Shown one piece after another: positions 1 through 16,574 of a DNA stretch of 64,000 nt. The translations under genes and the position numbers were made by a program. The DNA comes from Leptospira stimsonii (GTDB taxonomy: Bacteria; Spirochaetota; Leptospiria; Leptospirales; Leptospiraceae). Each line of letters opens with the position of its first letter. The stretch's first letter is position 1. The stretch is taken from the NCBI RefSeq assembly GCF_003545885.1, contig NZ_QHCT01000004.1, positions 62,001 to 126,000 on the forward strand, given 5' to 3'. Below the pieces are notes generated by a model. The model had not been told where the DNA came from. It was given only the letters and a program-made list of their open reading frames with translations, and searched no databases.

Positions 1-11
1 AAACAAAAGAG

Positions 12-1115
<1,104 letters not shown>

Positions 1116-1127
1116 GGAAAAACGAAT

Positions 1128-1934
1128 ATGATTTTATTCATCACAGGTTGCGCGGGCGGGCTTGGAAAAAAACTCGCAGAAGACGCTTTCGCGGCCGGGC
1201 ATTCGATTCTCATCACGGATATCAACGAGAAGGAACTCAAAAAATTCTCAGCCCAATGGAAGAATGAAAAAGAAAGGGTTCTCGTTTCCAAGTTAGACGT
1301 CACTTCTCCATCCGATTGGAAAAAAGTCATGGATCTTGCGTATAAAAAGTGGGGAAAAATCGACGCTCTCTTAAACGTCGCAGGATATCTTCTTCCCGGT
1401 TATATCTACGAAGTTCCAGCGGCTCAAATCGATCGTCACATGGACATCAATGCCAAAGGTGTGATGTATGGAACCAGGGAAGCCGCGGTACGAATGGTCG
1501 CAGTCAAAGCGGGTCATATCGTCAATATCGCTTCTCTCGCGGGAGTGGCGCCGATCACGGGGATCGCGCTTTATTCCACTTCTAAATTTGCGGTTCGAGG
1601 ATTTTCCTTGGCGGTCGCCCAAGAACTCAAAGAGAAGAATGTTTTTGTAACCGTCGTCTGCCCGGACGCGATCAAGACGCCGATGTTGGATCTCCAAAAG
1701 GACTATGAACAAGCGTCCATGACGTTTTCCGGAGATAAGGTTCTAACTGCGGATGAGGTATCTCGGATTATCCTTGGACGCGTTCTTTCCAAAAAACCGC
1801 TGGAAGTTTTGATTCCGGGAAGCAGAGGAGTTCTTGCAAAAATCGCGAACGTATTTCCCGGAATAAGCGGCTTCCTCGGGCCAATGCTTCGAAAAAAAGG
1901 TCTAAAGAAACAGTCAACTTACAAAAAAGGATAA
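1128..1934 (+). CDS. Short-chain dehydrogenase/reductase (SDR)
   Basis: This is a classical SDR oxidoreductase of 268 residues, the usual length. The nucleotide-binding motif TGCAGGLG is at 6-13, the NxAG stabilising motif is NVAG at 83-86, and the catalytic set is N108, S136, Y149 and K153 (YSTSK). D31 after the second beta strand favours NAD(H) over NADP(H), which is inference. No membrane segment or signal peptide is visible. The start is supported by AAGGAA eight bases upstream, and the gene lies 12 bases after the metallo-hydrolase, so the two probably form an operon. The substrate cannot be read from the sequence; proteins of this type reduce or oxidise ketones, alcohols or acyl intermediates. 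Confidence 0.85.
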   Translation: MILFITGCAGGLGKKLAEDAFAAGHSILITDINEKELKKFSAQWKNEKERVLVSKLDVTSPSDWKKVMDLAYKKWGKIDALLNVAGYLLPGYIYEVPAAQIDRHMDINAKGVMYGTREAAVRMVAVKAGHIVNIASLAGVAPITGIALYSTSKFAVRGFSLAVAQELKEKNVFVTVVCPDAIKTPMLDLQKDYEQASMTFSGDKVLTADEVSRIILGRVLSKKPLEVLIPGSRGVLAKIANVFPGISGFLGPMLRKKGLKKQSTYKKG

Positions 1935-1954
1935 GGGAAGTTAGAATTTCTTAG

Positions 1955-1973
1955 CGGAGACAAAAGTTCTCCG
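1955..1973 (+). terminator. Short hairpin after the SDR gene
   Basis: CGGAGA and TCTCCG flank a seven-base loop, 21 bases past the SDR stop codon. The stem has six base pairs and is followed by only a short run of T (ATTTCC). It may be a weak intrinsic terminator separating the first two genes from the transporter gene. Confidence 0.3.
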
Positions 1974-2054
1974 ATTTCCGAAATGCGCGGACCGTTGTTT
2001 TAGAATGGTTCGTAAACTGTGCGTTAGGTGAAGAATTCTTCCCGGACTGTTTTC

Positions 2055-3497
2055 ATGGAAAAAATAAAATCAATTCCCGTGCGAGTCATGGCGGGATACG
2101 CGGTGGCGGAAATCGGAATCACCGCCGTCGAAGTACTCGCGCAAATCTATCTTTTGGAATTTTTCGTCACGGCGGTCGGCCTCAGGGCTTCGCTCGCTGG
2201 ATTGGCGCTCGCGGTCGCCGTTCTCTGGGACGCGATCTCGGACCCTTTGATGGGTTATCTTTCCGATCATACAAGAACGAAACTCGGAAAGAGAAGACCT
2301 TACATTTTGAGCGGAGGAATTCTTCTTGCGATTTCCATCTATCTTATGTTTTCTCCTCCGTCCTTGGAAACACAGACACAGAAATTCTTCTTTCTATTTT
2401 TCGTTTATCTTTTGGTGAACACATCGATGACGATTCTCGCCGTTCCGCATATCGCACTCGGAGGAGAAATGACATTCGCTCCGACCGAAAGAACGAGAAT
2501 CTTCGGATGGAGATTCTTTTTTAGTAATATAGGATTTATTCTCGTTTTGATTCTTCCTTCCTTTTATTCGGCTTTGTTTCCGAACGAAAACGAAGTCTCT
2601 CGGCTTTTGGTCACCAGAAATTACACTTCTCTCACGATCGCGGGCATTCTGGTTCTGACATCCCTCATTGCGTTTTTTTCGACTTCGGGAAGGGACAAAG
2701 TGGAGGAATCAAGGCTACCGCAGAATCCGAATCGAAAAACCGAGGTTTCCATCGGACATACTTGGTTCGTTCAGATCACATCCGTTTTTAAAAATCGTTA
2801 TTTTTTACCTTTGATTCTCGCATTTATCATCGCGACCTTCGGAAGAACCTTCAATTCTTCGATCGTAAATCTATATTATAAATATAGAATTCGTTTAACG
2901 GAAGCGGAAATCGGATTGATGATTCTTCTTCCGTTTGTCGTTTGTCTGATTTTATCCATTCTTCTTTGGGTCTACCTTTCCAATCGATACGGAAAAAAAT
3001 GGCCCGCGTTTTGGGGAGTCCTTCTTTTGGGAATCATGACTTTCGTGGTTTATCCTCTCTTCCCGGAAAGAGGAATCCTTCCGATCTTATTCGCCGCGGT
3101 ATTCGGAGGATTTTTTGCCGGTGCCGTCCTGCTCTTTGATTCTCTCGTAGCGGATATCGTCGACTACGACGAGCTCAAGATCGGAGAAAAGAGAGAAGGT
3201 TGGTTCTTTGGGCTCTGGAAGATGGCGACGAAAGTGGCGAGGGCGCTCGGCTTAGGTTTCGGCGGAATTCTTTTGAGTGGAATCGGTTATCAGGAAGGTT
3301 CCGTCGATCAAATCCCGGAACTGGGTTTTCGTCTTTCGATTCTTTTCGGTCCCGTTGTAGGAAGTTTCTTCATCCTCGGCGCTCTGATCTTTCTTTTGAT
3401 GCCGCTTACGAAAGAACGACATCAAAGAATTCAAAGTCTTCTTTTGAAAAGAAGGGAAATTCGAAAGAAAAGACAGGAACTCGTTTCAAAAGTCTAA
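2055..3497 (+). CDS. MFS transporter, GPH (glycoside-pentoside-hexuronide:cation symporter) type
   Basis: This is a twelve-helix inner-membrane carrier of about 480 residues. The loop SDPLMGYLSDHTRTKLGKRR, near residues 58-77, is typical of the GPH branch (MelB relatives), where the Asp residues take part in cation coupling. A second characteristic region lies near the middle of the C-terminal half (LVADIVDYDELKIGEKREG). The C-terminus is a basic cytoplasmic tail. GPH proteins import sugars or related solutes with Na+ or H+, but the substrate here is not evident. A GTG at 2028 would add nine residues; I prefer the ATG at 2055, although neither start has a convincing ribosome site. The gene stands alone, 120 bases after the SDR gene, and converges with the recombinase gene. 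Confidence 0.8.
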   Translation: MEKIKSIPVRVMAGYAVAEIGITAVEVLAQIYLLEFFVTAVGLRASLAGLALAVAVLWDAISDPLMGYLSDHTRTKLGKRRPYILSGGILLAISIYLMFSPPSLETQTQKFFFLFFVYLLVNTSMTILAVPHIALGGEMTFAPTERTRIFGWRFFFSNIGFILVLILPSFYSALFPNENEVSRLLVTRNYTSLTIAGILVLTSLIAFFSTSGRDKVEESRLPQNPNRKTEVSIGHTWFVQITSVFKNRYFLPLILAFIIATFGRTFNSSIVNLYYKYRIRLTEAEIGLMILLPFVVCLILSILLWVYLSNRYGKKWPAFWGVLLLGIMTFVVYPLFPERGILPILFAAVFGGFFAGAVLLFDSLVADIVDYDELKIGEKREGWFFGLWKMATKVARALGLGFGGILLSGIGYQEGSVDQIPELGFRLSILFGPVVGSFFILGALIFLLMPLTKERHQRIQSLLLKRREIRKKRQELVSKV

Positions 3498-3709
3498 AGC
3501 AAACGGAAATTAGAATTCTGACGAAAGAAAGGGGACTTCATCGATCTTCTCAACTGGTTTGACCCTCCGCCAAAGATCATTTGTATTCGACCCGGAATTG
3601 TATAGAATCAATCAATGCAAATTCTTCTTAAATAAAGTAGACCAAGGTTCTTAACAATCCTTTCCACAAGCGAAAACATGGTTGAAATCGCCGATTGAAA
3701 ATCCTCACT

Positions 3710-4606
3710 TTAACCGGTCTTAAACTTTTTCCGAATATTCCGAAGTGCGTCTTGTTTCGATTTTTCTCGAACGGCGGCGCGTAGATTTTTCTTCACAGGA
3801 ATGTACGACTCGGTGCTTGCCAAGGTTTTGTGACCGAGAAAATCTTTCACCTGAGCCAGGGGAGAACCGTCGGCGATCAGATGAAGGGCTCGACTGTGTC
3901 TGAGTGTAAAGACCGTCACCGGACTTGCAATGCCTGCGTTTCTACCGATTTCGGAAATGATTCTTTCCACGTTTCTGGAGGTGGTATGTGATCCTAAACT
4001 CTTTCCAGGGAACAGATACGAATTCGCAGAAACCAAGGCTTCCTTTTCATATTTTTTAATCAGAGTTAGAAGTTCCGTGGGAATTTCGACGGTCCTCGAT
4101 TGCGAAAGAACGCTCGATTTGATCTGAATCCACTTGCGTTTTAGATCCAGATGATTCCACTTCAGCGAAATCAATTCTCCGACTCGAAGACCCCCGAAAT
4201 ATACGAGACCGCACATCAGTTCGTGTTTTGCATTGGAAGATGCAGATTTTAGAATATTCTGCATTTCTTTAAAAGTGATCGCATTCGGATTGTTATACTC
4301 TCGAACCGGTCTCTGAAAGTCGCGGAAAAGATCCATTTTCATCACGTCTTCAAAGAACATCTTGAGGGAACTGACATTGATCTGGATCGTTGAGGAAGAA
4401 ACCCTCTTCTTTTTCAGATGATCCATATAACGATTGAGATCCTTCAGAGTGATTTTCTCCGCCGGTTTATCCGCAAAATTCAAGAAGTCTACGTTGTATT
4501 TGAGATACGTATAGGCAGTTGCCTTCTTATAATTTCTCTGGCGAATGATTTTGCTGAGTCTTTCAATCGAATGTTTATTCTTTTTCGGAAGTTCCAATTC
4601 TGACAT
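3710..4606 (-). CDS. Tyrosine recombinase/phage-type integrase, XerC/D-like
   Basis: This protein of 298 residues has an N-terminal SAM-like core-binding domain (about 10-95) and a C-terminal catalytic domain (about 105-285). Arg I is R141 (GGLRVGE), Arg II is R236 (TLRH), the third-box His is H259 (FLGHKTL), and the nucleophile is Y268 (ESYIPV). The His that normally opens the HxLRH box is F233 here, a change from Xer and lambda-type enzymes. The conserved beta-turn Lys is also not obvious. No phage genes, repeats or att-like sites flank it, so it may be a resident accessory recombinase rather than part of an active element. GAAGAG sits directly before the ATG. It converges with the transporter gene. 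Confidence 0.85.
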   Translation of the reverse strand: MSELELPKKNKHSIERLSKIIRQRNYKKATAYTYLKYNVDFLNFADKPAEKITLKDLNRYMDHLKKKRVSSSTIQINVSSLKMFFEDVMKMDLFRDFQRPVREYNNPNAITFKEMQNILKSASSNAKHELMCGLVYFGGLRVGELISLKWNHLDLKRKWIQIKSSVLSQSRTVEIPTELLTLIKKYEKEALVSANSYLFPGKSLGSHTTSRNVERIISEIGRNAGIASPVTVFTLRHSRALHLIADGSPLAQVKDFLGHKTLASTESYIPVKKNLRAAVREKSKQDALRNIRKKFKTG

Positions 4607-4718
4607 CTCTTCTTTCCTGCCAAATCCGTGCTCGACCCGTTAGGCGTCATTCCACAGATTTCTATTCTTTTTTGTAGCTTTGAAAAAAAGAAATCAAATA
4701 TTTCCAAATTGTGTCAAT

Positions 4719-5258
4719 TCAAAAGTCAATTTTCTGAAGAATTCTGTCGCAAATCTCTTCGACCTTCAAATCATCTATTGATAGATAGTGATCGGACACG
4801 CTTTCGTAGTGAGGAAGTCGAGATTCTAAGATGTTTCGATACGAGGCGACGGCGCTGAGGGCCGGCCGAGTCGGGTCGTTTTGAATTTTTTCTACCAAAA
4901 CTTCGGTGGAACGGGAAAGACCGACTACGGTCGCAATGGACTTGAGGAGTTCCGTTTTTCTCTCACTTAGGATTTCGTTTCCTTTCAAATCCAAATCGAA
5001 AAGAATTCCGCCCCCGCAATCCAGGATGATTCCGCTGGCGTTTTTTAGCCTTTCTAAAATTCGAAATTCAAGATCACGAAACGACTTCCAATTTCCATTA
5101 TTTCTTTGGATAAATTCCGGAATGGAAATCCCTCCGATTTCATAAACGGCAATCATATCCGTCGAAATTACGGGCATTCCTGTGATCTTAGATAATTTAC
5201 GGGAGATTTTAGATTTGCCGACCCCCCTCGGGCCGATCAAAGCGAAATTTTTTTTCAA
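4719..5258 (-). CDS. aroK: Shikimate kinase
   Basis: This enzyme phosphorylates shikimate with ATP in the chorismate pathway. The protein has 179 residues, a normal length. The P-loop GPRGVGKS is at 9-16. D34 in STDMI and R61 in FRDLEF match the shikimate-binding Asp and Arg, GGG at 82-84 is the substrate-binding glycine motif, and R131 in TRPAL is the lid arginine. The ATG overlaps the stop of the upstream HDOD gene by four bases, so translation is probably coupled. The partners (HDOD, CheD) are signalling proteins, so co-transcription is by position rather than by pathway. Confidence 0.88.
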   Translation of the reverse strand: MKKNFALIGPRGVGKSKISRKLSKITGMPVISTDMIAVYEIGGISIPEFIQRNNGNWKSFRDLEFRILERLKNASGIILDCGGGILFDLDLKGNEILSERKTELLKSIATVVGLSRSTEVLVEKIQNDPTRPALSAVASYRNILESRLPHYESVSDHYLSIDDLKVEEICDRILQKIDF

Positions 5259-6106
5259 GCCTGGATTAACTCACGGATATGTTTCTGTATCTCCGGTAGA
5301 ACCGTATAATACATCTGTAAGTCAGAATCGGTAATTCCTAAAATCTGCAAAGCTTTATTGGAAATCGGAGTCGACAAACCTGCAATGTCGATTCCCACAC
5401 CGGCCGCAATCGAGATCGTGTGAGCGACATGAACGACCGATACCAACTCGGGATAATCCTTTTCGTCTTCCGGATGAGTGTAGTTCTCCGCAACGTGTAC
5501 GAGTTCTTTCGGAAAATTCCATTTCGCTAATAGTTTAGCCCCGGCCTCTTCGTGCGAATATCCGAAATGTTTTTTCTCCAACTCCGAAAACGAAGAAGTG
5601 TGATTTTTTAATTCTTCTCGAAGTGTGATCAGTACTGCCGGAAAAAAGTCGGCCAGGATGACCTTGCCTATGTTGTGCAAAAGTCCACCCGTAAACGCGA
5701 GATCCGTTCCGATCTTGAGTTTCTTTTGTTCGCAGATTCGTTTGGAAAGTTCCGCGACCGTGAGAGAATGAATCCAATTGTCTTCGGCTTCTACTTGGTA
5801 TCCTTTCAACTCTTTTTTGAGAATTCCTTTGGAAGCGGTCAGAAGAATGATATCCTTTACCGTCTTGATTCCAAGAGTCATCAGAGATTCTTGAACCGTT
5901 TTGATCGGTTTTGCCGCGCGATAGTAAGCCGAATTGGAAAGTTTGATCACTTCCGCGGTCAAGCCGGGATCATTCGAAATTTCTTTTGCGAGATCGGGAA
6001 TCGAAACATCCTGCTTTTGTACCATCTGCATTACTTTCGTAACTACGGAGGAGATTCTGGGAAGTTGGGCGTCGTTTAAAAAGAGTTGATCTATTTTTTC
6101 TTTCAT
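5255..6106 (-). CDS. HDOD-domain signalling protein
   Basis: This cytoplasmic protein of 283 residues consists almost wholly of an HDOD domain (about 12-215), recognised from the opening [16 protein letters not shown], the segment [20 protein letters not shown] and the region around [18 protein letters not shown] domains look like HD phosphohydrolases but lack most metal ligands, and they usually act as signalling or scaffold modules. The gene lies between CheD and AroK: six bases separate it from the CheD stop and it overlaps AroK by four. The CheD neighbour suggests a part in motility or chemotaxis signalling, which is inference. Confidence 0.82.
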   Translation of the reverse strand: MKEKIDQLFLNDAQLPRISSVVTKVMQMVQKQDVSIPDLAKEISNDPGLTAEVIKLSNSAYYRAAKPIKTVQESLMTLGIKTVKDIILLTASKGILKKELKGYQVEAEDNWIHSLTVAELSKRICEQKKLKIGTDLAFTGGLLHNIGKVILADFFPAVLITLREELKNHTSSFSELEKKHFGYSHEEAGAKLLAKWNFPKELVHVAENYTHPEDEKDYPELVSVVHVAHTISIAAGVGIDIAGLSTPISNKALQILGITDSDLQMYYTVLPEIQKHIRELIQA

Positions 6107-6112
6107 CTTTTT

Positions 6113-6619
6113 TTACCTGACCTTGTAGAGGTACTTTTCAAAACCCGCTTTCTTTAAAAGGACACGTCCGTCGTCCAAATACAAGCTGATGGTTCTTCCG
6201 TCGTTACCTCCGACATCTTCCACGATCAAAGGAATTTTGTTTTGTTCCAATAGGGCGCGTGCGGTCAAAATATTCTGTTCTCCGATATTCTGGAGAAAAC
6301 TGGACTGGACCCCTTTGAACATCGAAGCGCCTCCGAAAAGACGTCCGCCGTATTCCCTTGGATTACAACCTAACTCGGCCATTTTTTTGATCAGCAAAGG
6401 GATCGCGGTTTCCGCGTATTTGAACGGATTCTTCTGCGAATCTTTTCCACCGGGATCTTTCGAAAGCATAAAGTGCGCCATCGCACCTACCTTCTTTTCA
6501 GGAGCGTAAAACACGACTCCGATACAGGATCCAAGAGTCGTTCTTAGAATTTCAGGAGACTGCCCGCCTTGCAGGTCAGCGATTCCAACATTGACTACCT
6601 TCGTTCCTTTTGCCAGCAT
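6113..6619 (-). CDS. cheD: Chemoreceptor glutamine deamidase CheD
   Basis: CheD deamidates glutamines on methyl-accepting chemotaxis proteins and in some species also binds CheC. From the ATG at 6619 the protein has 168 residues, the normal family length. The catalytic cysteine is C32 in TTLGSCIGV and the catalytic histidine is H49 in AMAHFML; the conserved [11 protein letters not shown] segment follows in the middle. The frame is open to 6760 and would add 47 residues that do not resemble CheD, so I reject the longer start, although the ribosome site before 6619 is weak. It begins a - strand run with HDOD and aroK. The only MCP in the window is at 19587-21179. Confidence 0.85.
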   Translation of the reverse strand: MLAKGTKVVNVGIADLQGGQSPEILRTTLGSCIGVVFYAPEKKVGAMAHFMLSKDPGGKDSQKNPFKYAETAIPLLIKKMAELGCNPREYGGRLFGGASMFKGVQSSFLQNIGEQNILTARALLEQNKIPLIVEDVGGNDGRTISLYLDDGRVLLKKAGFEKYLYKVR

Positions 6620-6908
6620 TTGTATCCAGTTATCCGGGTGATATCTCGTTCTAAAAGAGTATCCAAGACAATATGGTAACGTCCCGAATTCTTCAATACT
6701 TTTTTGAGACGTTCGAAAAGAGAGATTACCACAATTCGAAAAGTCGCACTTTTTATACAAGCAACGATTCTCTTTTCCATTTTTCTAATAGGAATTTTCA
6801 AATGAATTCGTTGCCAATTCGAGTTTCGGAATCGGAGAAGAATTCGGATACAAATCGAGCAGAATTTCATTTTACGCGACGATCCGGGTTTCATACACTG
6901 CTTTTGGA

Positions 6909-8131
<1,223 letters not shown>

Positions 8132-8135
<4 letters not shown>

Positions 8136-10264
8136 ACGATCTACTCCGGAAATACAAAGCCATACTCTGTTTTGTTTTGGCTTTTTCCGGAGTTGTTTCC
8201 ATCCTCGCGGAAGATTCGGATTCTTCCGAATTCGAACCCACTGTGATTATGGAAGACGTCGATCTTCAGCCCTTTCTCACTTTTTACGAAGACAAAACCG
8301 GTAAACTTTCCTTTCCCGAAATTCAAAACGTATTTCGGTCCGGAAAGTCCATTCCTCTTTTTAATAACAGCCTCGGATATTCGGAAGCCGCGATTTGGAT
8401 TCGGGTTCCGATCGCCAATAGGGAACGAGGTACTCGAAATTGGGTTCTCCAATACGGATATAGCTTAATCGATTCGATCCAATTGTATTCTTCCAGAAAC
8501 GGGGCTTTGCCCTTGGTCGTTACCGGCGACGAACTTCCGTTTGCTACACGTTTGGCGGAGAATCGAAACTTTCCCTTTCAACTCAGCGAACCTCCTCTTT
8601 CCAAAACCGATTACTTTATCCGGATTCAATCCAAAAGTTCCATCATCATTCCTTTATCCGCTTATTCGAGGACGGAATATTTGGAACAGACTGCGAAAGA
8701 ATACGCGACCCTCGGTTTTTATTACGGGGCGATGATCGTGATGTTCGTTTACAATCTTTTTCTTCTGATCACCACCAGGGATAAAAGTTATCTCTATTAT
8801 AGTATATTCATTTTTTTTGATGTTCTCTTTCAACTGACTCTGAACGGATTGTCCTATGAATTCCTCTGGCCGAATAGCCCCGAATGGGGAAACATTTGCC
8901 TTCCCTTCTTTATGTTTTGTGCGTTTCTCGCGGCCTGTCTCTTCGGAAAATCTTTTTTAGAATCTTCTAAAATCACTCCGATTACGGATAAATTCTATTA
9001 TCCTTTGATTGCGATCTGCATTTTCGGCTGTATCGGATCTCTTAGCTTCTTCAGTTATACGTTTAGTGTCGTTTCCAGTTTGATCGTTCTTCTCCTTACG
9101 CTGTTTCTTCTTTTGATCAACAGTCTTCAGTGTGTATGGAAGGGGCACAGACCGGCACGATTCTTCTTGACTGCTTGGGCGGTTCTTATTTTCGGAAGTT
9201 TTTTATATGCGATGAAAGCTTTCGGAATTTTTCCGGATAATTTTTTTACCCAGTGGGGACTTCAGATCGGTTCCGCGATCGAAGTCGCTCTTCTTTCTTT
9301 GGGACTCGCGGATCGAATCAAACAACTTTCTTTGAGTTTGGAAACACAAGCCACAAACCTGAATCTTCTCAAACTTCGTCACGAACAATCCGCGATTCAA
9401 TATAAGAATTTATACGAAGGAGAAGAGGACTTTCTTTTTAATTTGGACTCTAACGGAAACATCACCGGAACGAACAAGGCCGTTTCCACTTTTCTCGGTT
9501 TCAAACCTGCAGACGTAATCGGAAAGAATTTTCTTGAATTGATGTATAACACCGGCGGACTGGAAGACGCATTCAAAAAATTGTATGTAATGGAAAGAAT
9601 GGAGGAACTTTCGAACACGAGAAAACCGGTTTATTTTCGAGCGGACTTCTTACAAAAGTATCTCAAAGAACCGAAAGAACTCCAGGTTCGTCTTCAGATT
9701 CTCGAACACGAATCCGGACGAGAAATTTTGGGGAGGGCTTACGAACCCGATCAGGATCTCATGGGAAGATTTTTGGACGAGGAAAGAATCGTATTCTCCG
9801 TAAACAATTATCTTCAGAACGCGGAGCTTTTGAGTCAAAGGCTGACCTTCAATTTGGTCCGTTTCACCGATCCTACGATCGCACTTTCGATTCGTACGAG
9901 TCTTCGGGAAATGCTCATCAACGCGATCGAACACGGAAATTTGAATATTTCAAACGAGGACAAGGCAAAAGCCTTAAAATCAGGAAATTATTTTCAATTC
10001 ATTCTAACTCGTCAGAACGATCCGTATTACAGGGATAAAAAAATTCTCGTGGAATATTTTCTTTCCAGACAGAAAGTAGGTTATAGAATTACGGACGAAG
10101 GGAAAGGTTTTAACCACGCAAAAACCGTGAGAAACGCGATCACAAAGACGGACGAAACCGCTTCTCTGCAAACCAGAGGGATCGCGTTTGCTCTTTCCAC
10201 TTTCGACGTAGTGAAGTTCAATTCAACGGGAAATCGGGTGACCTTGGTCAAATATTTCGAATGA
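8132..10264 (+). CDS. 7TMR-DISM sensor with PAS and RsbW-like ATPase domain
   Basis: This is a membrane sensor of 710 residues. A signal peptide (about 1-26) precedes a periplasmic 7TMR-DISM extracellular domain (about 40-165) and a seven-helix membrane block (about 190-385). A short coiled coil leads to a PAS domain (about 415-520) and a GHKL ATPase domain at the C-terminus (about 570-710) with N box EMLINAIEHGN and G1 box DEGKGF. I see no HisKA dimerisation helix with a phospho-accepting His, so this looks like the anti-sigma/serine-kinase type (RsbW/HATPase_c_2) rather than a classical histidine kinase. The start is GTG, overlapping TraB. Its stop overlaps the next lipoprotein gene by four bases, so the three genes are probably one operon. 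Confidence 0.82.
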
Positions 10265-10827
10265 AACATTCCATTTTTATCATATTCTTATTCTTTTTTT
10301 GTTTCTCGAGTTGTGCGGGTTCCGGTCGCGGAGGGAAACGAAATCTTCCGAAGGAGCTTCCGGTCGTTTTAGAGGAACTTTCCTCTTCATTGAAAAGACA
10401 AATTCAAACCAACAGAGAATCTTCTTTGCCGGATCGAAAGAATGCTCTAAAACTCGCGATCCTTCCTTTGTTAAACGAAAACGGTTCCGTCACCAATCTT
10501 GGATCCAATATCTCCGGACAACTTCTTACCCAAATGAACGAGCCGGGCAAATTGATTCTTGTCGAAAAATCCCAATTGAGTCGATTGATCGACGAACAGA
10601 CCTTTCAAAAATCCGGGCTCGTACTTTCGGATAAATCTTTGGAAATCGGAAAACTTTCCGGAGTAGATTTGGTTCTCCTCGGTTCCGTTCAATTCAACGA
10701 TCAGACCTTTGTTCTTCAGCTTCGAGTCGTCTCCTTACAATCCGGAGAAATTCTGGCGATAGGCGAGGGCGTTTTCGATTCGAACGACGCTCTCTATGAT
10801 CAGTACCGAATCCTCCACCAACCGTAA
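10261..10827 (+). CDS. Lipoprotein with FlgO/CsgG-like domain
   Basis: The protein has 188 residues. A hydrophobic signal ends in the lipobox FSSC with C18 as the likely lipidated residue. The mature part (about 45-185) resembles the FlgO/CsgG-type alpha/beta domain: LAILPLLNENG, then a helix, LILVEKSQLSRLIDEQ, DLVLLGSVQ and LRVVSLQSGEILAIG. Such domains occur in outer-membrane-associated assembly or secretion lipoproteins. The ATG overlaps the sensor gene by four bases, so it may act in the same envelope signalling route; that is inference from position. It converges with the gene at 11101. Confidence 0.75.
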   Translation: MKHSIFIIFLFFFCFSSCAGSGRGGKRNLPKELPVVLEELSSSLKRQIQTNRESSLPDRKNALKLAILPLLNENGSVTNLGSNISGQLLTQMNEPGKLILVEKSQLSRLIDEQTFQKSGLVLSDKSLEIGKLSGVDLVLLGSVQFNDQTFVLQLRVVSLQSGEILAIGEGVFDSNDALYDQYRILHQP

Positions 10828-11100
10828 ACGGTCAACGTTAGACGAACTCCCACTCGATCGGCAGTGATTCGGAAACTCCGTAATGTTATTTCCGGGTTTA
10901 CATAATGAATTTTCAAAATCCAAAATGGTTCTCTTGCAAATGATGGAATCGATTCCCGTCTCGAAAAAAAAATGATTTCGTTTTTAGAATCGTTCCTTTC
11001 CTCTCTTTTTCCTTTTTACGAAAATGAACATCGCGACCTTGTGGTTCGGATCCGTGCAAGATCGTAAAACCGCGTTCGATATCCTCGGAAAGAAAATCGC

Positions 11101-11982
<882 letters not shown>

Positions 11983-12012
11983 GGTGAAAAGACAAGACTG
12001 TCAGAGTCTTTC

Positions 12013-12407
12013 ATGAATACAAAGAAGCTAATTGTTTTCCTTGGGATTTTTTTCATCCTTCCTTCGGCTGTCTATTCAAATATACCGACTCACGCGGGCA
12101 TGGAGAAAAATTTCAAAGAGACCTGGGGAAAATGGTTCCCGGTTCCTTATACGAAAATTCTTAAAAAGGATCTAACGGGCAAAGGAGTTCTGGTTTATAG
12201 AAAAACTCCGGAACGAATCGTTTATATTTATACATATCTGGTTTTTCTTCCTCTCTACACGGAAAACGAAGAAGTCCCGAAGGAAATTCCCGGTAAAGGA
12301 AGAGAGATCCGAGCCAAACTCATTTACGAACCGACGCACCCGACGGAAAAATATTCAATCGAGTTTACCGAGTTCGACGAACAATACAATAGCAAATCGG
12401 TGGTGCG

Positions 12408-12420
<13 letters not shown>
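12013..12420 (+). CDS. Small exported protein, unknown function
   Basis: From the ATG at 12013 the protein has 135 residues and starts with a clean signal peptide (MNTKKLIVFLGIFFILPSAVYS), so the longer frame from 11971 is unlikely. The mature part is a compact beta-rich domain with no family I recognise. There is no lipobox cysteine, so it should be periplasmic. It overlaps the uridylyltransferase gene by 13 bases and is probably translated with it. Confidence 0.6.
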
Positions 12421-13837
<1,417 letters not shown>

Positions 13838-13953
13838 AGAATCCTCCATCGAATCTTTTTATTAGAACGATGAATCGATGGTTCTAAATATCTCAACTGT
13901 TATGATGGACTCGAGTCCGGAAACGGACGGATCTTTTGCAAACAAAGGCTGAA

Positions 13954-15306
<1,353 letters not shown>

Positions 15307-15319
15307 AAAAATTCCTTCC

Positions 15320-15610
15320 TCATTTTTGCTCACAACCCAAAGGAGCAGACATTCCAACACTCACATCGGCAAATTGTTCGTAACTTGAGAAAGAATTGGG
15401 ATGCACCTCACATCTGAAACGAATTGCAAAATAAGTACACGAATCCGACATCGAAAGTCACATTGGCAATTCAAGGTACATGTAATTTCGGCGCGAGCAT
15501 CACATCAAAAACCAAACTTGATAGAGAGAAACTAATGCTTAACTGGAACGAGCGCGCAATCCTTTGAGCTACCTAAGGAAAACGAAACCACGCGTCACAT
15601 TCAATGGAGG
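15320..15610 (-). pseudogene. Remnant of a cysteine-rich gene
   Basis: The 336-base gap between two convergent genes (15307-15642) holds protein-like sequence on the - strand. The clearest part is a 43-codon frame (ATG at 15451, stop at 15320-15322) whose product reads MSDSCTYFAIRFRCEVH, continues with a Ser/Tyr-rich middle and ends SAPLGCEQK. Just upstream, a different frame gives a Cys-rich stretch (CDARAEITCTLNCQCDF) interrupted by stops and a frame change. The pattern suggests a decayed gene for a small Cys-rich, perhaps secreted, protein. I recognise no family. Confidence 0.35.
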
Positions 15611-15642
15611 AACCACAAACAAATCGAAAGAAAAAAATTACT

Positions 15643-16200
15643 TCACTGACGTCTTTTGTAATGAAGCGCGATGGTACCGGATTTAAAAGTTTCCGAACCG
15701 AGAAAGTCCAACTGAATACTCTCTTGTAATTTTACGGCATCAAATAACCGAGGTCCTTTCCCGACAAGAACAGGATGAACTACGAAACGATATTCATCAA
15801 TCAGATGAAGCGCCGAAAGTTGGGAAGCGATACTCAAACTTCCCACGAATATATCTTTCCCCGGTTGCCGCTTCAACGCGATCACTTCATCTGCGATGTC
15901 CTCCCGTGCCAATCTGCTATTTCTATCCTCAACGTGTTTTAAAGTTCTGGAGAATAAGATCTTCTCGACCGAATCGAAGGCCAGAGCGAATTCGTTAGTT
16001 GTTTTGGACATGGATTGGTCTCTGGCGATTTCCGGCCAAAACGGGATCATCAACTGATACGTAATTCTTCCATAAAGAATTTGACCCGCGGTTAGCATTA
16101 GATTGGCAAAGTACTTATGCACGTCTTCGTCAGCGTTCATGTCCGTGTGACCGCAATATCCGTCCGTAGAAATATTGATCGCAAAAACAACTTTTCTCAT
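15643..16200 (-). CDS. RibD C-terminal/dihydrofolate reductase-like protein
   Basis: The protein has 185 residues from ATG 16200, chosen because AAGGAGG lies about 12 bases upstream; a longer frame to 16239 lacks such a site. The sequence fits the YwjB/YyaP group of DHFR-fold reductases: [15 protein letters not shown] at the start, [11 protein letters not shown] near 41-51, [13 protein letters not shown] in the middle and the family segment [19 protein letters not shown] in the C-terminal half. It should bind NADPH. It is not a true folate enzyme by motif, and the natural substrate is unknown. It stands alone. Confidence 0.85.
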   Translation of the reverse strand: MRKVVFAINISTDGYCGHTDMNADEDVHKYFANLMLTAGQILYGRITYQLMIPFWPEIARDQSMSKTTNEFALAFDSVEKILFSRTLKHVEDRNSRLAREDIADEVIALKRQPGKDIFVGSLSIASQLSALHLIDEYRFVVHPVLVGKGPRLFDAVKLQESIQLDFLGSETFKSGTIALHYKRRQ

Positions 16201-16574
16201 AAATCTGTTTATCCTCCTTCCATCGAAAAACGCAAGCAATGATTGACCATTTTTCCGGAAGGAACAAAGAACGAACGGATTGCCTATTCCCTCAGAAAAC
16301 TCTCGACCAAGGCGACCTCGAATTTAACTGAGAAACGTGCAAAGGAATGAGCGCATAACTTGGGGAATTTTAAAGTGAGAGACTTGCAAATCGAAGGACA
16401 AATTGATTTAGCAAAAACTCCGATCATCGAATTTCTGATTTTGCGATCGATTTCCGATGTTCGATCTCGGCCTCAAGGGTAGGGAGGAGGAAAACTTCGC
16501 GCGAAAACCGATTTACAATCGAAAAAACTGATATAGCAATGAATCTTCACTCTGAAAATGCAAAGAACTTACAA
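16201..16574. other. Gap without a supported gene
   Basis: Apart from the ribosome site of the RibD-like gene next to 16201, I see no convincing reading frame, repeat or RNA gene here. Short frames lack start signals and familiar residues. Confidence 0.5.

Noticed and set aside
3710..4606. Integrase as evidence of a prophage or integrative element
   Set aside because: No phage, transposase or tRNA gene, nor matched direct repeats, lie beside it.
6620..6760. N-terminal extension of CheD
   Set aside because: The added 47 residues do not look like CheD, and the shorter protein already has the full family length.
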